In this document: positions 44,400 through 53,829 of the stretch, one piece after another | Layout: every line of letters starts with the position of its first letter | How positions within the stretch are numbered: position 1 is the stretch's first letter | Source: Myrmaecium sp. VS I D KN 1 | Taxonomy: Eukaryota > Ascomycota > Dothideomycetes > Valsariales > Valsariaceae | Assembly (NCBI GenBank): GCA_019775845.1 | Contig: JADQAV010000043.1 | Location: forward strand, 62,001-126,000 | DNA: 64,000 bases | Direction of reading: 5' to 3' | Notes under the pieces: generated by a model | Database searches by the model: none | What the model saw: only the letters and a program-made list of their open reading frames with translations | What the model was told of the DNA's origin: nothing | Program-made: the position numbers and the translations under genes

Positions 44400-45173
44400 A
44401 TGCCGAGGTCACCGCCACCGCCAAACGAGAGCCTGCTCGACCCGACGCAGACGATCTATCTGGACATCCTGCGGCCGACACCCGTCCCGCTCGGGGGGTG
44501 GCCGCTCAAGATGATCGAATATTTCGTGCCCGCCACCGTGCCGTTGATCGCCACGCTCCACAACTACAGGGCCGAACCGGACATGATGAAAGTGTTGCAT
44601 TTGCTGCCGATGGAGCCGGATGCGATGCGTGCCTTGCTCGCCTGGATGAAAGCGTGCTGCCAAGCAGGCCAACGACGACCGCTGGAGATCCCGAACGACC
44701 CGATCAAGATTCTCAACCTGTACGAAGCCCTCTGGGCGCTCGACATCGTCGAATTCAACACGGAGCTCGAACGCAAGTTTGAGATATCGCTCAGTGGGCT
44801 CATGCGGTGGGTGCCAGTCTTTCAAACCGCGTATCGATCGTCCGGGTGCAGCGAGTTGCGCTTGATTTTCTTGGAGGAATCCCGAAAGGCAGCGGCTCGT
44901 GGTCAGATGGTCGACCGCGGGCTGTTTGAGAACACCTTGTTTGCGACGCGGTCCAAGACGTGGGAACGATGGAGAAAACTAGTGGATGTGATGATGCAAA
45001 AGATCGAACGAAGGGAGGAAGCGATGAGGGAGTGGAGGACGGAAATTGATGCGATGGACCAGAAGGACGGGCAGGGAACGGATCCGAGTAGGGGCAAGAT
45101 ACGCGTGGGGCTCCTGAAGCGCAAGCTCCACATTCCGGGGCCAGTCTTTAGTCCGAGAGGAAGCAGATCATAG
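44400..45173 (+). CDS. divergent W(M/L)xxCC paralogue, second of the cluster
   Basis: A single-exon gene of 257 residues begins MPRSPPPPNESLL. TIYLDILRPTPVPLGGWPLK suggests the first strand of a BTB-like fold. MEPDAMRALLAWMKACCQAG is the family core, followed by ILNLYEALWALDIVEFNTEL, which resembles the second helical pair of BTB domains. The second half carries LEESRKAAARGQMVDRGLFE and KTWERWRKLVDVM. Near the end is MDQKDGQGTDPSRG, shared almost exactly with the third gene (MDQDAGQGRDPSK). It has a basic C-terminus and no signal peptide. It is the closest relative of the next gene by its tail, and of the fourth gene by the AARGxMxDR segment. Confidence 0.7.
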   Translation: MPRSPPPPNESLLDPTQTIYLDILRPTPVPLGGWPLKMIEYFVPATVPLIATLHNYRAEPDMMKVLHLLPMEPDAMRALLAWMKACCQAGQRRPLEIPNDPIKILNLYEALWALDIVEFNTELERKFEISLSGLMRWVPVFQTAYRSSGCSELRLIFLEESRKAAARGQMVDRGLFENTLFATRSKTWERWRKLVDVMMQKIERREEAMREWRTEIDAMDQKDGQGTDPSRGKIRVGLLKRKLHIPGPVFSPRGSRS

Positions 45174-45509
45174 TGCCATGTATTCAGCCGATTCGAGAGG
45201 CGGTCCTTGAATAGAGCAGACATCGTTCCATGACTTCAATTCCGTATGACCGTCTCACGCCCTGGGTAGACCTGACCATGTAGATGCTGTTGTACGGAAT
45301 CAGCTTCATGCACCATGCACATCACCCGAGTGCCCTCTGCCAGAACATGACCGACCTTCATGACCCAGGAAGAAGCGCCTGATCAGATCGGCCTTGTGGA
45401 CCGAATGAATGGCACGGTATAAATCGACTGGGCTGCTGAACCATCCTTGTTTTGCACAAACACACCAGAACCTAAAACACCCGCGGTGATCGAATAATAC
45501 TACACCATC
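45174..45509. other. intergenic between clustered paralogues
   Basis: 336 bases with TATAAAT at 45418-45424, 92 bases before the next ATG, and an A/C-rich leader. No gene. Confidence 0.45.
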
Positions 45510-46241
45510 ATGGCCGGCGGTCCGATCAGTGACGACCTCGTCGATAACGGACCGATGATGCACGTCTTAATCGACTCCCCACCCCCGATGGTGAAGATCC
45601 CTCTCGGCCAGTGGCCATTGGCAATGCTGTATACCTTTTCGGGGACAGCCAGGCGCGTTGTGCGGCCCCCCACCGCCGCACAACTGTCCGGAGAGGAACA
45701 GCTGGAAGTCCTGTGCATGGTCGGGGTGCACCGAGACGAGGTGATGGCCCTGCGCGAGTGGATGCTCAATTGCTGTGCAGCGAGGATCATGGTGGACATC
45801 GTTATTCCACCGGATGCGCTGGGAGCGCTGCGTCTGTATGTTGCTGGCCGCACCTTCGAGATCGACGAGGCGCAGCTGGAAAGAATCTGCTCAAGCTTTT
45901 GGGAAAGCATTGGTAACACCAGGATCTGGACACCGTTGCTCCGGGCGGCGACCAAGGAGGGGAGGGAGGAACGGCTCATCATCGATGGGTCCATCTGGGC
46001 AGCAAGCCATGACAGGATGCATGACCGCAAAGACTTCGAAAGATATATTGCGGAAACCTACCCGCACAATCACAAAGATTGGGGACTGCACGTCGACCAA
46101 GTAAAGGTGGGGGTGGAATGGCGAGAGGCGATCCGGAGAATGGACCAGGATGCAGGGCAAGGAAGAGATCCAAGCAAGGCTGTCATGTATCTGAAATTGT
46201 TCTCGAAGGGTGAATGGTCGAGGATCAGAGGCGGTGGTTGA
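45510..46241 (+). CDS. divergent W(M/L)xxCC paralogue, third of the cluster
   Basis: A single-exon gene of 243 residues (MAGGPISDDLVDNG). MMHVLIDSPPPMVKIPLGQW gives the first strand, with PLGQWPLAMLYTF close to PLGGWPLKMIEYF of the second gene. The core is RDEVMALREWMLNCCAARIM. A middle segment (IVIPPDALGALRLYVAGRTF) is followed by HDRMHDRKDFERYIAETYP, equivalent to the MxDRxxxxN segment of its neighbours. The tail has RRMDQDAGQGRDPSKA, shared with the second gene. The two starts and two tails make this pair the most recent duplicates in the group, though overall identity is still low. Confidence 0.7.
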   Translation: MAGGPISDDLVDNGPMMHVLIDSPPPMVKIPLGQWPLAMLYTFSGTARRVVRPPTAAQLSGEEQLEVLCMVGVHRDEVMALREWMLNCCAARIMVDIVIPPDALGALRLYVAGRTFEIDEAQLERICSSFWESIGNTRIWTPLLRAATKEGREERLIIDGSIWAASHDRMHDRKDFERYIAETYPHNHKDWGLHVDQVKVGVEWREAIRRMDQDAGQGRDPSKAVMYLKLFSKGEWSRIRGGG

Positions 46242-46878
46242 GCCTGGGAGGATATGCGAGATGTGATGGTAGATACGTAGGATAGCCTCTTCGTTAATAC
46301 TCATAGGCATACGTATCCACATGCTCTTGGGGATGTAGCCAGTCTTTCCTGATGCGAAGCGATTCCGATAATACATATATTTTCGTTGACAGTTCGGGGC
46401 AGGGCGGTTGTCTAGGCCAACGGTGATCGATGGCATGTTCCTTCGTATGGCGAGAATCCAAGCTCAAGGCATGCGAGTGTTGCTTTTTCAGTAACTGTAA
46501 ATCCTGTAGAATTAGGTAACACATGAATGACCATAGGTCCAGAGCATCCAGCCAGGAAGCATGTAGATTCTCCGTTTCGTGCACCGATCACGTGGAGATG
46601 GAAAAACGATGCGATCCGGGTGATCGCTGTACGTTGCTAGGAGATTAGCCACGGGTTCGTACCCATAGAGTTCCTCCTTAACACGGACTCCCCTCGGAAG
46701 GATGGGAAATGACCATATTACAACGGTCACAAGGATTCCTGCCCAGATGATCAAGGTGTAGCGGACAAAGAACCGAAAGATATAAGTCAGGGCCATGTCC
46801 GAGATAGCGAGGCTGGCAGAATATCTGCCAAGCATAGGATTCAAAGCAACAACACAGTCCCCCACAAAACTGAGCGCC
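46242..46878. other. intergenic between clustered paralogues
   Basis: 637 bases with TATAAG at 46781-46786, 98 bases before the next start codon. No gene is seen. Confidence 0.45.
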
Positions 46879-47487
46879 ATGGCGGGATCCTCGACGGTCC
46901 CTGCTGTATATCAATTCAGCCGTGATCTTGTGGAGGGCGAGATTGTCGGATTCACGCCCTGCCCTGACCGAAGCGTGCGTGCCTCGGTGAAGTTGTTACG
47001 ATTCTTCTCAGGATATGCTCGGAGGGTACTACCGGAACATGACGACAACGAACAGGAGTTGCGAGGTGCAAGGGACATGGTGCTGCCGCAAGCGTGCCGG
47101 GATGTCGACGCATTGAGATGGGTGGTGAACTGGATGTACCGATGCTGCAGACTCGATCAGCGGGTGCCGATAGTATTCCACTGGGAAAGCACGAGGGATC
47201 CCACAACCCTGCGCATCATGCGGGCCCAGTTTGAAGTCCTCTCACAGCTTGAAGTGGAGCCGGAGCGGACGGAGATTCTGGAAGACCTCGTCCATGTCCG
47301 TCAGTTGACGGGTAAATGGACACCGAGCCTCCGATGGGCCCTTTCAGAGCCGGGAGCTCAAGATCTCAGACACCACCGAGTCCTGTTGGCAGAAGCAAGG
47401 GAAGCAGCGTTCAGGGGGGTAATGATGGACCGGAATGAGTACCAGAATTTCCTACTGACGATTGGCAGTAGCTCACCTGCTAGTTAG
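46879..47487 (+). CDS. divergent W(M/L)xxCC paralogue, fourth of the cluster
   Basis: A single-exon gene of 202 residues, starting MAGSSTVPAVYQFS. An in-frame ATG at 46795 is only 9 bases past the TATA box and so is unlikely to be used. SVRASVKLLRFFSGYARRVL matches the helix before the core in the first gene. The core is VDALRWVVNWMYRCCRLDQR. The segment LLAEAREAAFRGVMMDRNEY aligns with the AARGQMVDRGLF segment of the second gene. It stops soon after that (TIGSSSPAS), so it lacks the MDQxDGQG tail. No signal peptide or membrane segment. Function is unknown. Confidence 0.7.
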   Translation: MAGSSTVPAVYQFSRDLVEGEIVGFTPCPDRSVRASVKLLRFFSGYARRVLPEHDDNEQELRGARDMVLPQACRDVDALRWVVNWMYRCCRLDQRVPIVFHWESTRDPTTLRIMRAQFEVLSQLEVEPERTEILEDLVHVRQLTGKWTPSLRWALSEPGAQDLRHHRVLLAEAREAAFRGVMMDRNEYQNFLLTIGSSSPAS

Positions 47488-48604
47488 GTTCTCCAGAGTA
47501 ATCCAATGAATAATGCTGTATGACCACAGACTTTGTGATTGGAGGCAGCCATGTCAAGTGAAATGCAGAAATGAGGAGTGGACGAAATTGGATGAGAGCT
47601 ATGAAAAGCCGGAGAGATGGACGTTCAGCAGGGAGATAGGTCAACGGGGGTCAAAACTTTTACAGACAGCTGAAGGGTTAATCAACAGTGGTCTCCGGAC
47701 CTTGGACATATGGGAGCATCCCACAGGAGAGATTGTGGTCATGGTTGGGGAGTTTGAGGCAGGGCTGATTGTGTATAATGTAGACGTGAACGGCATCAAA
47801 CCTGGCTCCAGGAGCTCTCTCGCGGCACGGTCCAGATCATATCCCAGGGAAACACACGTTATGCAGAAAGAAGACCTTGATTGAAGAGTTTTCAAGATGG
47901 GTCGGCAATGATCACGGATGGGGGATGGGAGGCGGCGAGTATTCAGATCGTGAGCAAACGGACTGCCAGGACAAACAGCGTGAGGATGTGAGTAGATCGA
48001 GCACTAAGACGGAATTCAGACAGCTTAGTGAGACTGCGGAGTGACACTTGAACACATCTAGAGGAGGCATACTGTTACAGAAGCATCGGCGGTGAGGTTG
48101 CTGTGAATATCCCGCCGCATCTCCACCTGCATCTCTGGTAGGCAGAGCGGGGGCTGGAGAGAATGACGAATGACTGCCGATACGACCACCCTCTGTCAGT
48201 CCGGTAAATCCTGCTTGGACGAAAGCCAGTCGTGCGAGCGGACGTGGATAGACTGAAACGTAGACATCCCTCACTGGGCGATGACGGTCCGTGGTGTTTC
48301 TCTCCGCCGGCGAGGGGGTTCGGAAGGAGCCGACGCATGGACCCTGCGCGGTGACAAAGCGAGTCTTGCACCCCTCCTTCAACCTCAACCCAGCACAGCA
48401 TCGACACGACATCCTCAACGAACGCACCTCGACGACTCTTCTTCCCTTTCGGCTTGGAGAGCCTCCGCTCCTTTCACGGCACCGACTTGCTGCACTGGAC
48501 GTGCATCTTCCTCACAGAGTGCGTGGTGTCTCACCCCACGGCGATATCCGCGAGCTTATTTCTTCTGACGAACCGTTCCTGCAGACCTCATACCTGCCAC
48601 CGCG
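47488..48604. other. end of the accessory island; contains one doubtful ORF and the right-hand 250-base repeat
   Basis: A 123-codon frame (47513-47884) has no start context or domain and is not called. The 250-base repeat occupies 48006-48251. 48260-48604 is the promoter and leader of the HAPSTR1-like gene. Confidence 0.5.
48006..48251 (+). repeat. 250-base dispersed repeat, unmutated copy
   Basis: This GC-rich partner of 41471-41720 has the same orientation and matching ends (AAGACGG to GCGAGCGGACGTGGATAG). Unlike the left copy it keeps normal CpA and TpG content, so it has escaped RIP or arrived later. The two copies bracket all four intact clustered paralogues. Confidence 0.85.
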
Positions 48605-49426
48605 ATGGATTCGATGCGGAGTCTGAATACGTCGCTGCCCTCGGCCTCCTCGCAGCCGCCACAAACCCCAGAGGCCCTTCTGCAGGCGTTCAAGACCGCC
48701 GCGCTCTCCGTGACCAACCTTTACCGATCCGCCGCCGCCAACCAGCAACGCGAGCACGCCCAGGGCTACCAAGAAGCCATCGAAGACCTCTTGGCCTTCC
48801 TGGACAAGGAGAACCTGGGCCTGAGCGACGGCGAAGGATGGAGGGTACGACAATGGGCCATGGAGAAACACGAGCCGGGCTTGGGACACGCGGGAAGTGA
48901 CAGCGAGGAGGAAGCGGACTACGGACGACGAGCCCGCAGCTCCTCACCTATGGTCCACCGAAAAGCAGGCGGAGACAGCGTGGCTCCCGCCGCCGCCGCC
49001 GCCACTCCTACCACCCCCGCACCCCCCACCGCCGCATCTCACCCCCGTCCCGAATCCGCCCCACCGACCGTCGAGCTCGTCGAGCCGCAGCACCACCCTC
49101 CCGCCGTCCCCGCCTCGCCGGACTTCACCTTCCGCGCCGGCACCCCCTACCCGGAGATCGACATGGACACCGCCGAGCTGCCGGTAGCGCCCTCCTTCCC
49201 GCAGCCCTTGCGCGTGGACATGCTCCGCCGCAACCGGACTGGATCGCGGCACTCCCCGCCCAACTCACGCAACGCCAACGCCGCGCTGTCGGAGCAGTTA
49301 GGGCAGCTGGGCCAGCTGGGTCAGGGCGCTGGCTCGAAGCGACGGTTGGGATTTGATGCATTCTTCGATCTTGGCAATGGCAAAGATGGAGCGGGTGGCG
49401 GGGGGAAGAAGGGCCGTTTTATATGA
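48605..49426 (+). CDS. HAPSTR1 / C16orf72 (TAPR1)-like protein
   Basis: A single-exon gene of 273 residues. Residues about 20-95 hold the conserved part: LLQAFKTAALSVTNLYRSAA resembles the animal HAPSTR1 helix with FQNAATAVTNLYKES. It is followed by EHAQGYQEAIEDLLAFLDKE and the fungal block GEGWRVRQWAME. The rest is disordered, Ala/Pro/Ser-rich and acidic, with a small Gln/Leu/Gly repeat (LGQLGQLGQ) and a basic end (GGGKKGRFI). In animals this protein works with the ubiquitin ligase HUWE1 in stress responses. I infer only homology of the helical core. It marks the right-hand return to conserved genes. Confidence 0.65.
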   Translation: MDSMRSLNTSLPSASSQPPQTPEALLQAFKTAALSVTNLYRSAAANQQREHAQGYQEAIEDLLAFLDKENLGLSDGEGWRVRQWAMEKHEPGLGHAGSDSEEEADYGRRARSSSPMVHRKAGGDSVAPAAAAATPTTPAPPTAASHPRPESAPPTVELVEPQHHPPAVPASPDFTFRAGTPYPEIDMDTAELPVAPSFPQPLRVDMLRRNRTGSRHSPPNSRNANAALSEQLGQLGQLGQGAGSKRRLGFDAFFDLGNGKDGAGGGGKKGRFI

Positions 49427-50598
49427 GTGACGAGCTGGGATTATTCATTATACTTACGATACCGCGAGGCTATATCCCGCGGATCTCGACGGGCTTCGCG
49501 TACGCCGCTGGTCGACAGAAAGGGGGACGCTGGATTCTGGACCTACCCTCGCTGGAGCGATAAGATTGCTCAGCGGGGACATGGAGACCGAAAATCTCGA
49601 GCCCCTGGATTGAAGCGAGCTTGGAAACCTCCGCGGTGCAATCCGGCATCATCGCATTCATGCATTCATCGCCGAGCGCCGCGGGAAAGGAGCCTGTCCC
49701 TTTGCATCGGCCATCATGGCGAGAGGGAAGAAAGAAAGAAAGAAAGAAGAAAGGGAAAGGGTAATCTGGATGTGGGAGAGAAGGATGGAGGAGGGAGGGG
49801 GAGGGGGATTTGCGCTGATCATCTCGACCATCATCATCATCGACTATCATCACCACCGACATTATTACCGTTATCTTCAGCTCTTATCTAGCTTTCTTTG
49901 TTACTTTGAGCGGTGGTTTTCTAGGGGCATGTTAGATGTGACAGGCGTCTTTTTCTCTTGGGTGGCTTGGTTTTTTGGTTGGAGGGACGGATGGACGGCT
50001 GGCTGGCTGGGTGGTGCAGAAAGGCAAGGAAAGGGAAGGCAAGGCGGTGGTTATCTTTTTGGACGTACCATGGATTTCCCTCCCCCCTATGGGTGGGGGG
50101 GGGGGGGGGGTGTTTGGGCTTTGCGTTTCTTGCATCTTCGCACGCATTCATCGGCATCTTTCCATCATCATCATCATCATCTTTTATGTTACGGTGGGGA
50201 AGTTCCTGCTTTTCTTTTGCCTTTTCGTCTCTTCTGAGGGTAGAATGGTTAGATTTTCTCTAATTCTCTTTCATTCTGTTTTATTCTCCTTCTCCTTTGG
50301 GGGCTCAGGGAGATGGAGGGGGATGGAAGGGCATGGATAAGGGGTGGCAGGGTCAGGTTTACTGGGCTAAGATATCCTTTCCTAATTAGTTCTTTCCCTT
50401 TCTTTTTTCCTTGACTGAGACTTGGGAGTCGTGTGTGTTGATTGCTTGCTTGATTGCTTGATTGCTTGATTGATCTCTGGAGTCCATATCTTCCATCTCC
50501 CCTTTTATCCTGCCCTGCCAACATTCCCCGCTCCCATTTCATTCAATCCTTCCCTGGGACCAGCCCATAACCCCCCATCCCCATCCTTTCCCTACATC
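49427..50598. other. intergenic between convergent genes, low-complexity
   Basis: 1.2 kb with GAAAGAAAGAAAGAA near 49731, a 16-base G run at 50095-50110, CATCATCAT runs near 50165 and GCTTGATT repeats near 50445. Long leaders and 3' UTRs are likely here. No coding frame is convincing. Confidence 0.6.
50095..50110. repeat. 16-base G homopolymer
   Basis: An uninterrupted G run between TGGGT and TGTTTGG. It is a likely site of length variation and of sequencing error, with no assigned function. Confidence 0.9.
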
Positions 50599-51002
50599 CT
50601 ACACAACCAACCGATAAACCCCCAACCCCACCAACGCGGCCGCCACCCCCGTCATCCCCGCACGACGGGCGGGCATCCCAAAAAACGGCCGGGCAGCGCG
50701 GATCCGCGCTTCATCGGCGCGCAGCTGGCGGTGGCCGGCGAGGTAGGTGTACGCGCCGAGGCCGGTGAATGCTGATGCGCCTTGGGAAGGGTTAGTATGG
50801 TTGGGGTTTTTGGGGGGCGTGATGTGGTACAGATTATCGAGGCTTTATGAAGAGCTTTGGAGGAGGGTTTTGCGGCGGGGGCGCGGAAGACGTGCGGGGC
50901 GTGGAGGTGGGGGAGGAGGAGGACGGATGGTGGCGCTGGCTTACCCATGATGCGGCAGGGGGTGCAGTCTTGGATGGGAGCAGCCTGAGGGGAGGAGGAC
51001 AT
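50599..51002 (-). CDS. DUF4536 / DMAC1-like small mitochondrial membrane protein
   Basis: Two exons (51002-50945 and 50780-50599) give 79 residues. The first exon ends in DCTPCRIMG, the hallmark CxxC motif of the family. After the intron come ASAFTGLGAYTYLAG (first hydrophobic helix), a basic loop with RADEARIRAARPFFGMPARR, and GMTGVAAALVGVGVYRLVV (second helix). DMAC1 in animals takes part in assembling the distal membrane arm of respiratory complex I. For the fungal family this role is inferred. An upstream frame rich in Gln and Ser (from 51167) would lengthen the start, but it is built on a CAA repeat and lies in the likely 5' UTR. Confidence 0.85.
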
Positions 51003-51870
51003 GGTTGGGTTTGTTGAAGAGGAAGAAGTTGAAGAGGTGTTGGATGGAGAAGAAGAAGAAGATGTGGATGTGGATTGTTGTTGTTGTTGTTGTTGTTGTT
51101 CAAGGAGGAGTTGCTTGTTGGTTTGGAAGAAGCTGAGACTGTCGCATAGACTGCACCGCGCTACCATTTATATATTTACACGTTCGGGAGATTCCCCCCT
51201 TTCTTCCCTGTCTGTATATCCCTCTCTGTCTCTTGGGATGCTTGCCGCACGGCGTCACGGAGTGTGTGTGCTGAGGTTTCTCGGGTTCCAGGTTCCCAGG
51301 TTTCTCGTTTGAGGTGTATTTTCCGGTCAGGTCAGGCTGTGCTCTCGAGCACACGCACACGGAGACTGGAAAGGTGAGCTGGCGGCTGCTGCGCGGGGAA
51401 TTGCGTCGCGGAAGGTTGCGTGCGTGCGTGTGTGAGGGATGCTGTAGTAGGGTGTAACAAGGGGTTGAAGAGTGGAAGGTGGTTCGAGAGAAGTGCGAGG
51501 TTGGGAAGGAAATCGGCAGAGGCTCACGCGGAGCTAAGGATTGCTTTGCTCCGGGAGATGCCAAGGCCCCCACCTTGCGCGACGGGCCGACATGACAACA
51601 TCCGACGGACGAGGTGACGGGGATCGCCAGGTTATCCGCATTCACTCTTCTGTCGACGCACGCACTCACACATATCGACGACCTCTCCACCCACATATTA
51701 TCTTCCTCCTCCTCCTCTCCTCACTCTACAGCCGCTGCCGTCCCCACTTCGCATATTACATACATACCACCAGAACAAGCCACCCGCTGCACCATCCCCA
51801 CTCGCTCTGCGGCAGTTCCCCTCCTCTTTCAACGGATGGCCTTCGACCCGTCCGGCCAGATCAGCTAACC
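51003..51870. other. shared upstream region of DMAC1-like and AP-3 mu genes
   Basis: 868 bases between divergent starts. (TTG)8-type repeats at 51077-51101 lie in the DMAC1-like leader, and a pyrimidine-rich leader precedes the AP-3 mu start. No further gene. Confidence 0.55.
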
Positions 51871-53670
51871 ATGGGCTCAATCGAGGCTCTCTACATCTTT
51901 GACGAGCACAAGTACGTCTCACATCTTCCCGGGACCCACTCATCCTCCTCTGTCTCACCGCAGCTGCTTGGGCAATGGCGCAATCTATTCGTTCACCTCT
52001 CACCTCTCATCTCTTCTCACTCACCTCTCCCCTCTTATCTCTCACCACTCACACTCACATTCACCTCCTCCAGCAACCCAATCCTCGAACACGTCTACAA
52101 GGGTCGTCCTCCAGCCGCGCGCGACCTGCTCCCGCTCTACCTCGCCCACCCCGACCCGCGCCCCTCCCTCCTCTACCTCCCCTCCACTAACCCGGCCACC
52201 CTCGTCTTCTCCATCATCCAAGACCGACTCCTCTTCCTCGCCACCTCCAACACCGACGTCGAACCGCTGCTTGTCCTCGAGCTCCTCCACCGTGTCGCGG
52301 ACGCGCTCGAAGTGTTCCTACACTCCCCCCTCCTCGCCTCCAAACTCGAGAGCAGCTACGATGTCGTCGCCCAGCTCCTCTCCGAGATGTGCGACGGCGG
52401 CCTCATCGCCACGACCGAGCCCAACACCCTCCAAGACCTCGTCGCGGCTCCCAGTTGGATGAACAAGCTCCTCGGCGGCGTCGGCCTACCCTCGACCTCT
52501 CCTAGCCTCACGACCCCCTCATCTACCCCCTCACTCCCGCCATCCCGCTCCTCCTCTCCGATCCCGTCGACGATCCCCTGGCGTCGTCCCAACGTCCGCC
52601 ACACCAGCAACGAACTCTACGTCGACCTCGTCGAGAGCGTCTCCGTCCTGCTCGCGCCATCCGGCCGACCTCTCTCCGCCCACGCCACCGGCACCCTGGC
52701 CTTCACCGCCAAGGTCTCCGGCGTACCCGAACTCAACCTCATCCTCTCCGGACCCGGCAGTAGCCTCGCCGACCTCATCCCCCATCCCACCTTCCACCCC
52801 TGCGTCCGACTGGGCCGCTGGAAGGAACGCCCAGGCGCCCTCTCCTTCGTGCCTCCAGACGGCCGCTTCATCCTCATGGGCTACGTCGTCGATCTCCTCG
52901 GCGACCCCCTCGCCGGCTTCGCCTCCGGCAAGCGATCCTCCGCCGCAACCAGCTCCCTCCCCCTCCCCGCCACCGTCCAAGTACGCACCGGCCTCGGCGA
53001 CGAAAGCGCCGGCTTCGAAGTCCGCCTCCGCATCCACCCGCACTTCGCCCGGGGGACCGCGTACACGAGTCTCAAAGCGCAGGCGGGACGCACGAGCGCC
53101 ACCGCGGCCTCCGGCCCCGTGATCGACGAGCTCTGCGTCCGCGTCCCGCTGCCCGCCGGCGTGCGTCGGGTTGCGGAACTCAGCGCGGCCGGCGGCGTGG
53201 GCGAGGTCACGTATGCGCCGGGCGACGCGGAGATCGTGTGGCGGGTGAGCGGGCGCGAGGTGCGCGCGCTGATGGAGCGGGATCGGGGGGTCGGGGCGGT
53301 GGAGGTCGGGTTGAGGGGTGTTGTTGTTGGCGACGCCGAGGGAGAGGAGGAGGTAGAGGAGGAGGATCAGCTCCGGGCGGTGGGGCGGTGGGAGTATGAT
53401 GAGCATGAGCGTGAGCAGGAGCATGGCGGCACGCGGGATGAGCGCCCAGGACGGCGGGGTAGCCGGAGTCGGAGTCGCAGCCGGATTTTGCTCATGCCCC
53501 GTGCGGCGACGCTGAGTTTTCAGACGAAGGGGTGGTTGCCGAGTGGGATTCGGGTGGAGAGTTTGACGGTGGATCCCCGACGGAGTCGCGGGTTGGGGGC
53601 CGGGGTGAGCCCGTATAAGGGGGTGAAGTATGTTTGTGTGAGCGAGGGGGGTGTGGAGTGTCGGTGTTGA
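51871..53670 (+). CDS. apm3: AP-3 adaptor complex mu subunit
   Basis: This medium subunit of the AP-3 coat sorts cargo from Golgi/endosomes to the vacuole. Two exons (51871-51911 and 52074-53670) give about 545 residues. The longin-type N-terminus MGSIEALYIFDEHN-NPILEH is restored exactly by the splice, followed by VYKGRPPAARDLLPLYLAHP. The mu-homology domain begins near NVRHTSNELYVDLVESVSVL and runs to the C-terminus (ESLTVDPRRSRGLGAGVSPY, then KGVKYV). A Ser/Pro linker (SPSLTTPSSTPSLPPSRSSS) and an Arg/Ser-rich insert in the second half are longer than usual. The 162-base intron is a multiple of three without stops, so retention would add 54 residues silently. Confidence 0.93.
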   Translation: MGSIEALYIFDEHKYVSHLPGTHSSSSVSPQLLGQWRNLFVHLSPLISSHSPLPSYLSPLTLTFTSSSNPILEHVYKGRPPAARDLLPLYLAHPDPRPSLLYLPSTNPATLVFSIIQDRLLFLATSNTDVEPLLVLELLHRVADALEVFLHSPLLASKLESSYDVVAQLLSEMCDGGLIATTEPNTLQDLVAAPSWMNKLLGGVGLPSTSPSLTTPSSTPSLPPSRSSSPIPSTIPWRRPNVRHTSNELYVDLVESVSVLLAPSGRPLSAHATGTLAFTAKVSGVPELNLILSGPGSSLADLIPHPTFHPCVRLGRWKERPGALSFVPPDGRFILMGYVVDLLGDPLAGFASGKRSSAATSSLPLPATVQVRTGLGDESAGFEVRLRIHPHFARGTAYTSLKAQAGRTSATAASGPVIDELCVRVPLPAGVRRVAELSAAGGVGEVTYAPGDAEIVWRVSGREVRALMERDRGVGAVEVGLRGVVVGDAEGEEEVEEEDQLRAVGRWEYDEHEREQEHGGTRDERPGRRGSRSRSRSRILLMPRAATLSFQTKGWLPSGIRVESLTVDPRRSRGLGAGVSPYKGVKYVCVSEGGVECRC

Positions 53671-53829
53671 GGATTGTCAGGTGTTGCTCTGAGCTTTTTT
53701 TAGGCTGAGCAAAGCCTGTTAGTTGGATCATGGTCTTGCATGGGAATGTGGATGGTTCAGCATCCCTCACACGCTCAAATAGATAGATAGCTAAAATAGC
53801 AAGCGTAAAGCAAACGTCATTCCAGCGCT
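53671..53829. other. convergent intergenic gap
   Basis: 159 bases between the stop codons of the AP-3 mu and XRCC2-like genes. It has ATAGATAGATAG and no other feature. Confidence 0.5.

Noticed and set aside
46640-46665. tRNA-like GGGTTCGTACCC
   Set aside because: The T-arm stem is too short and no acceptor, D-arm or anticodon arm can be placed around it.
47513-47884. 123-codon plus-strand frame
   Set aside because: No domain, no promoter layout like the neighbours and no family core. It may be chance in normal-GC DNA.
51002-51167. Longer N-terminus for the DMAC1-like protein
   Set aside because: It is made of a CAA-derived glutamine run and serine codons, and would be unusual for this short family. 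The ATG at 51002 gives the normal length.
52531-53424. 297-codon minus-strand frame
   Set aside because: Shadow of AP-3 mu, which has the full mu-homology domain on the plus strand.
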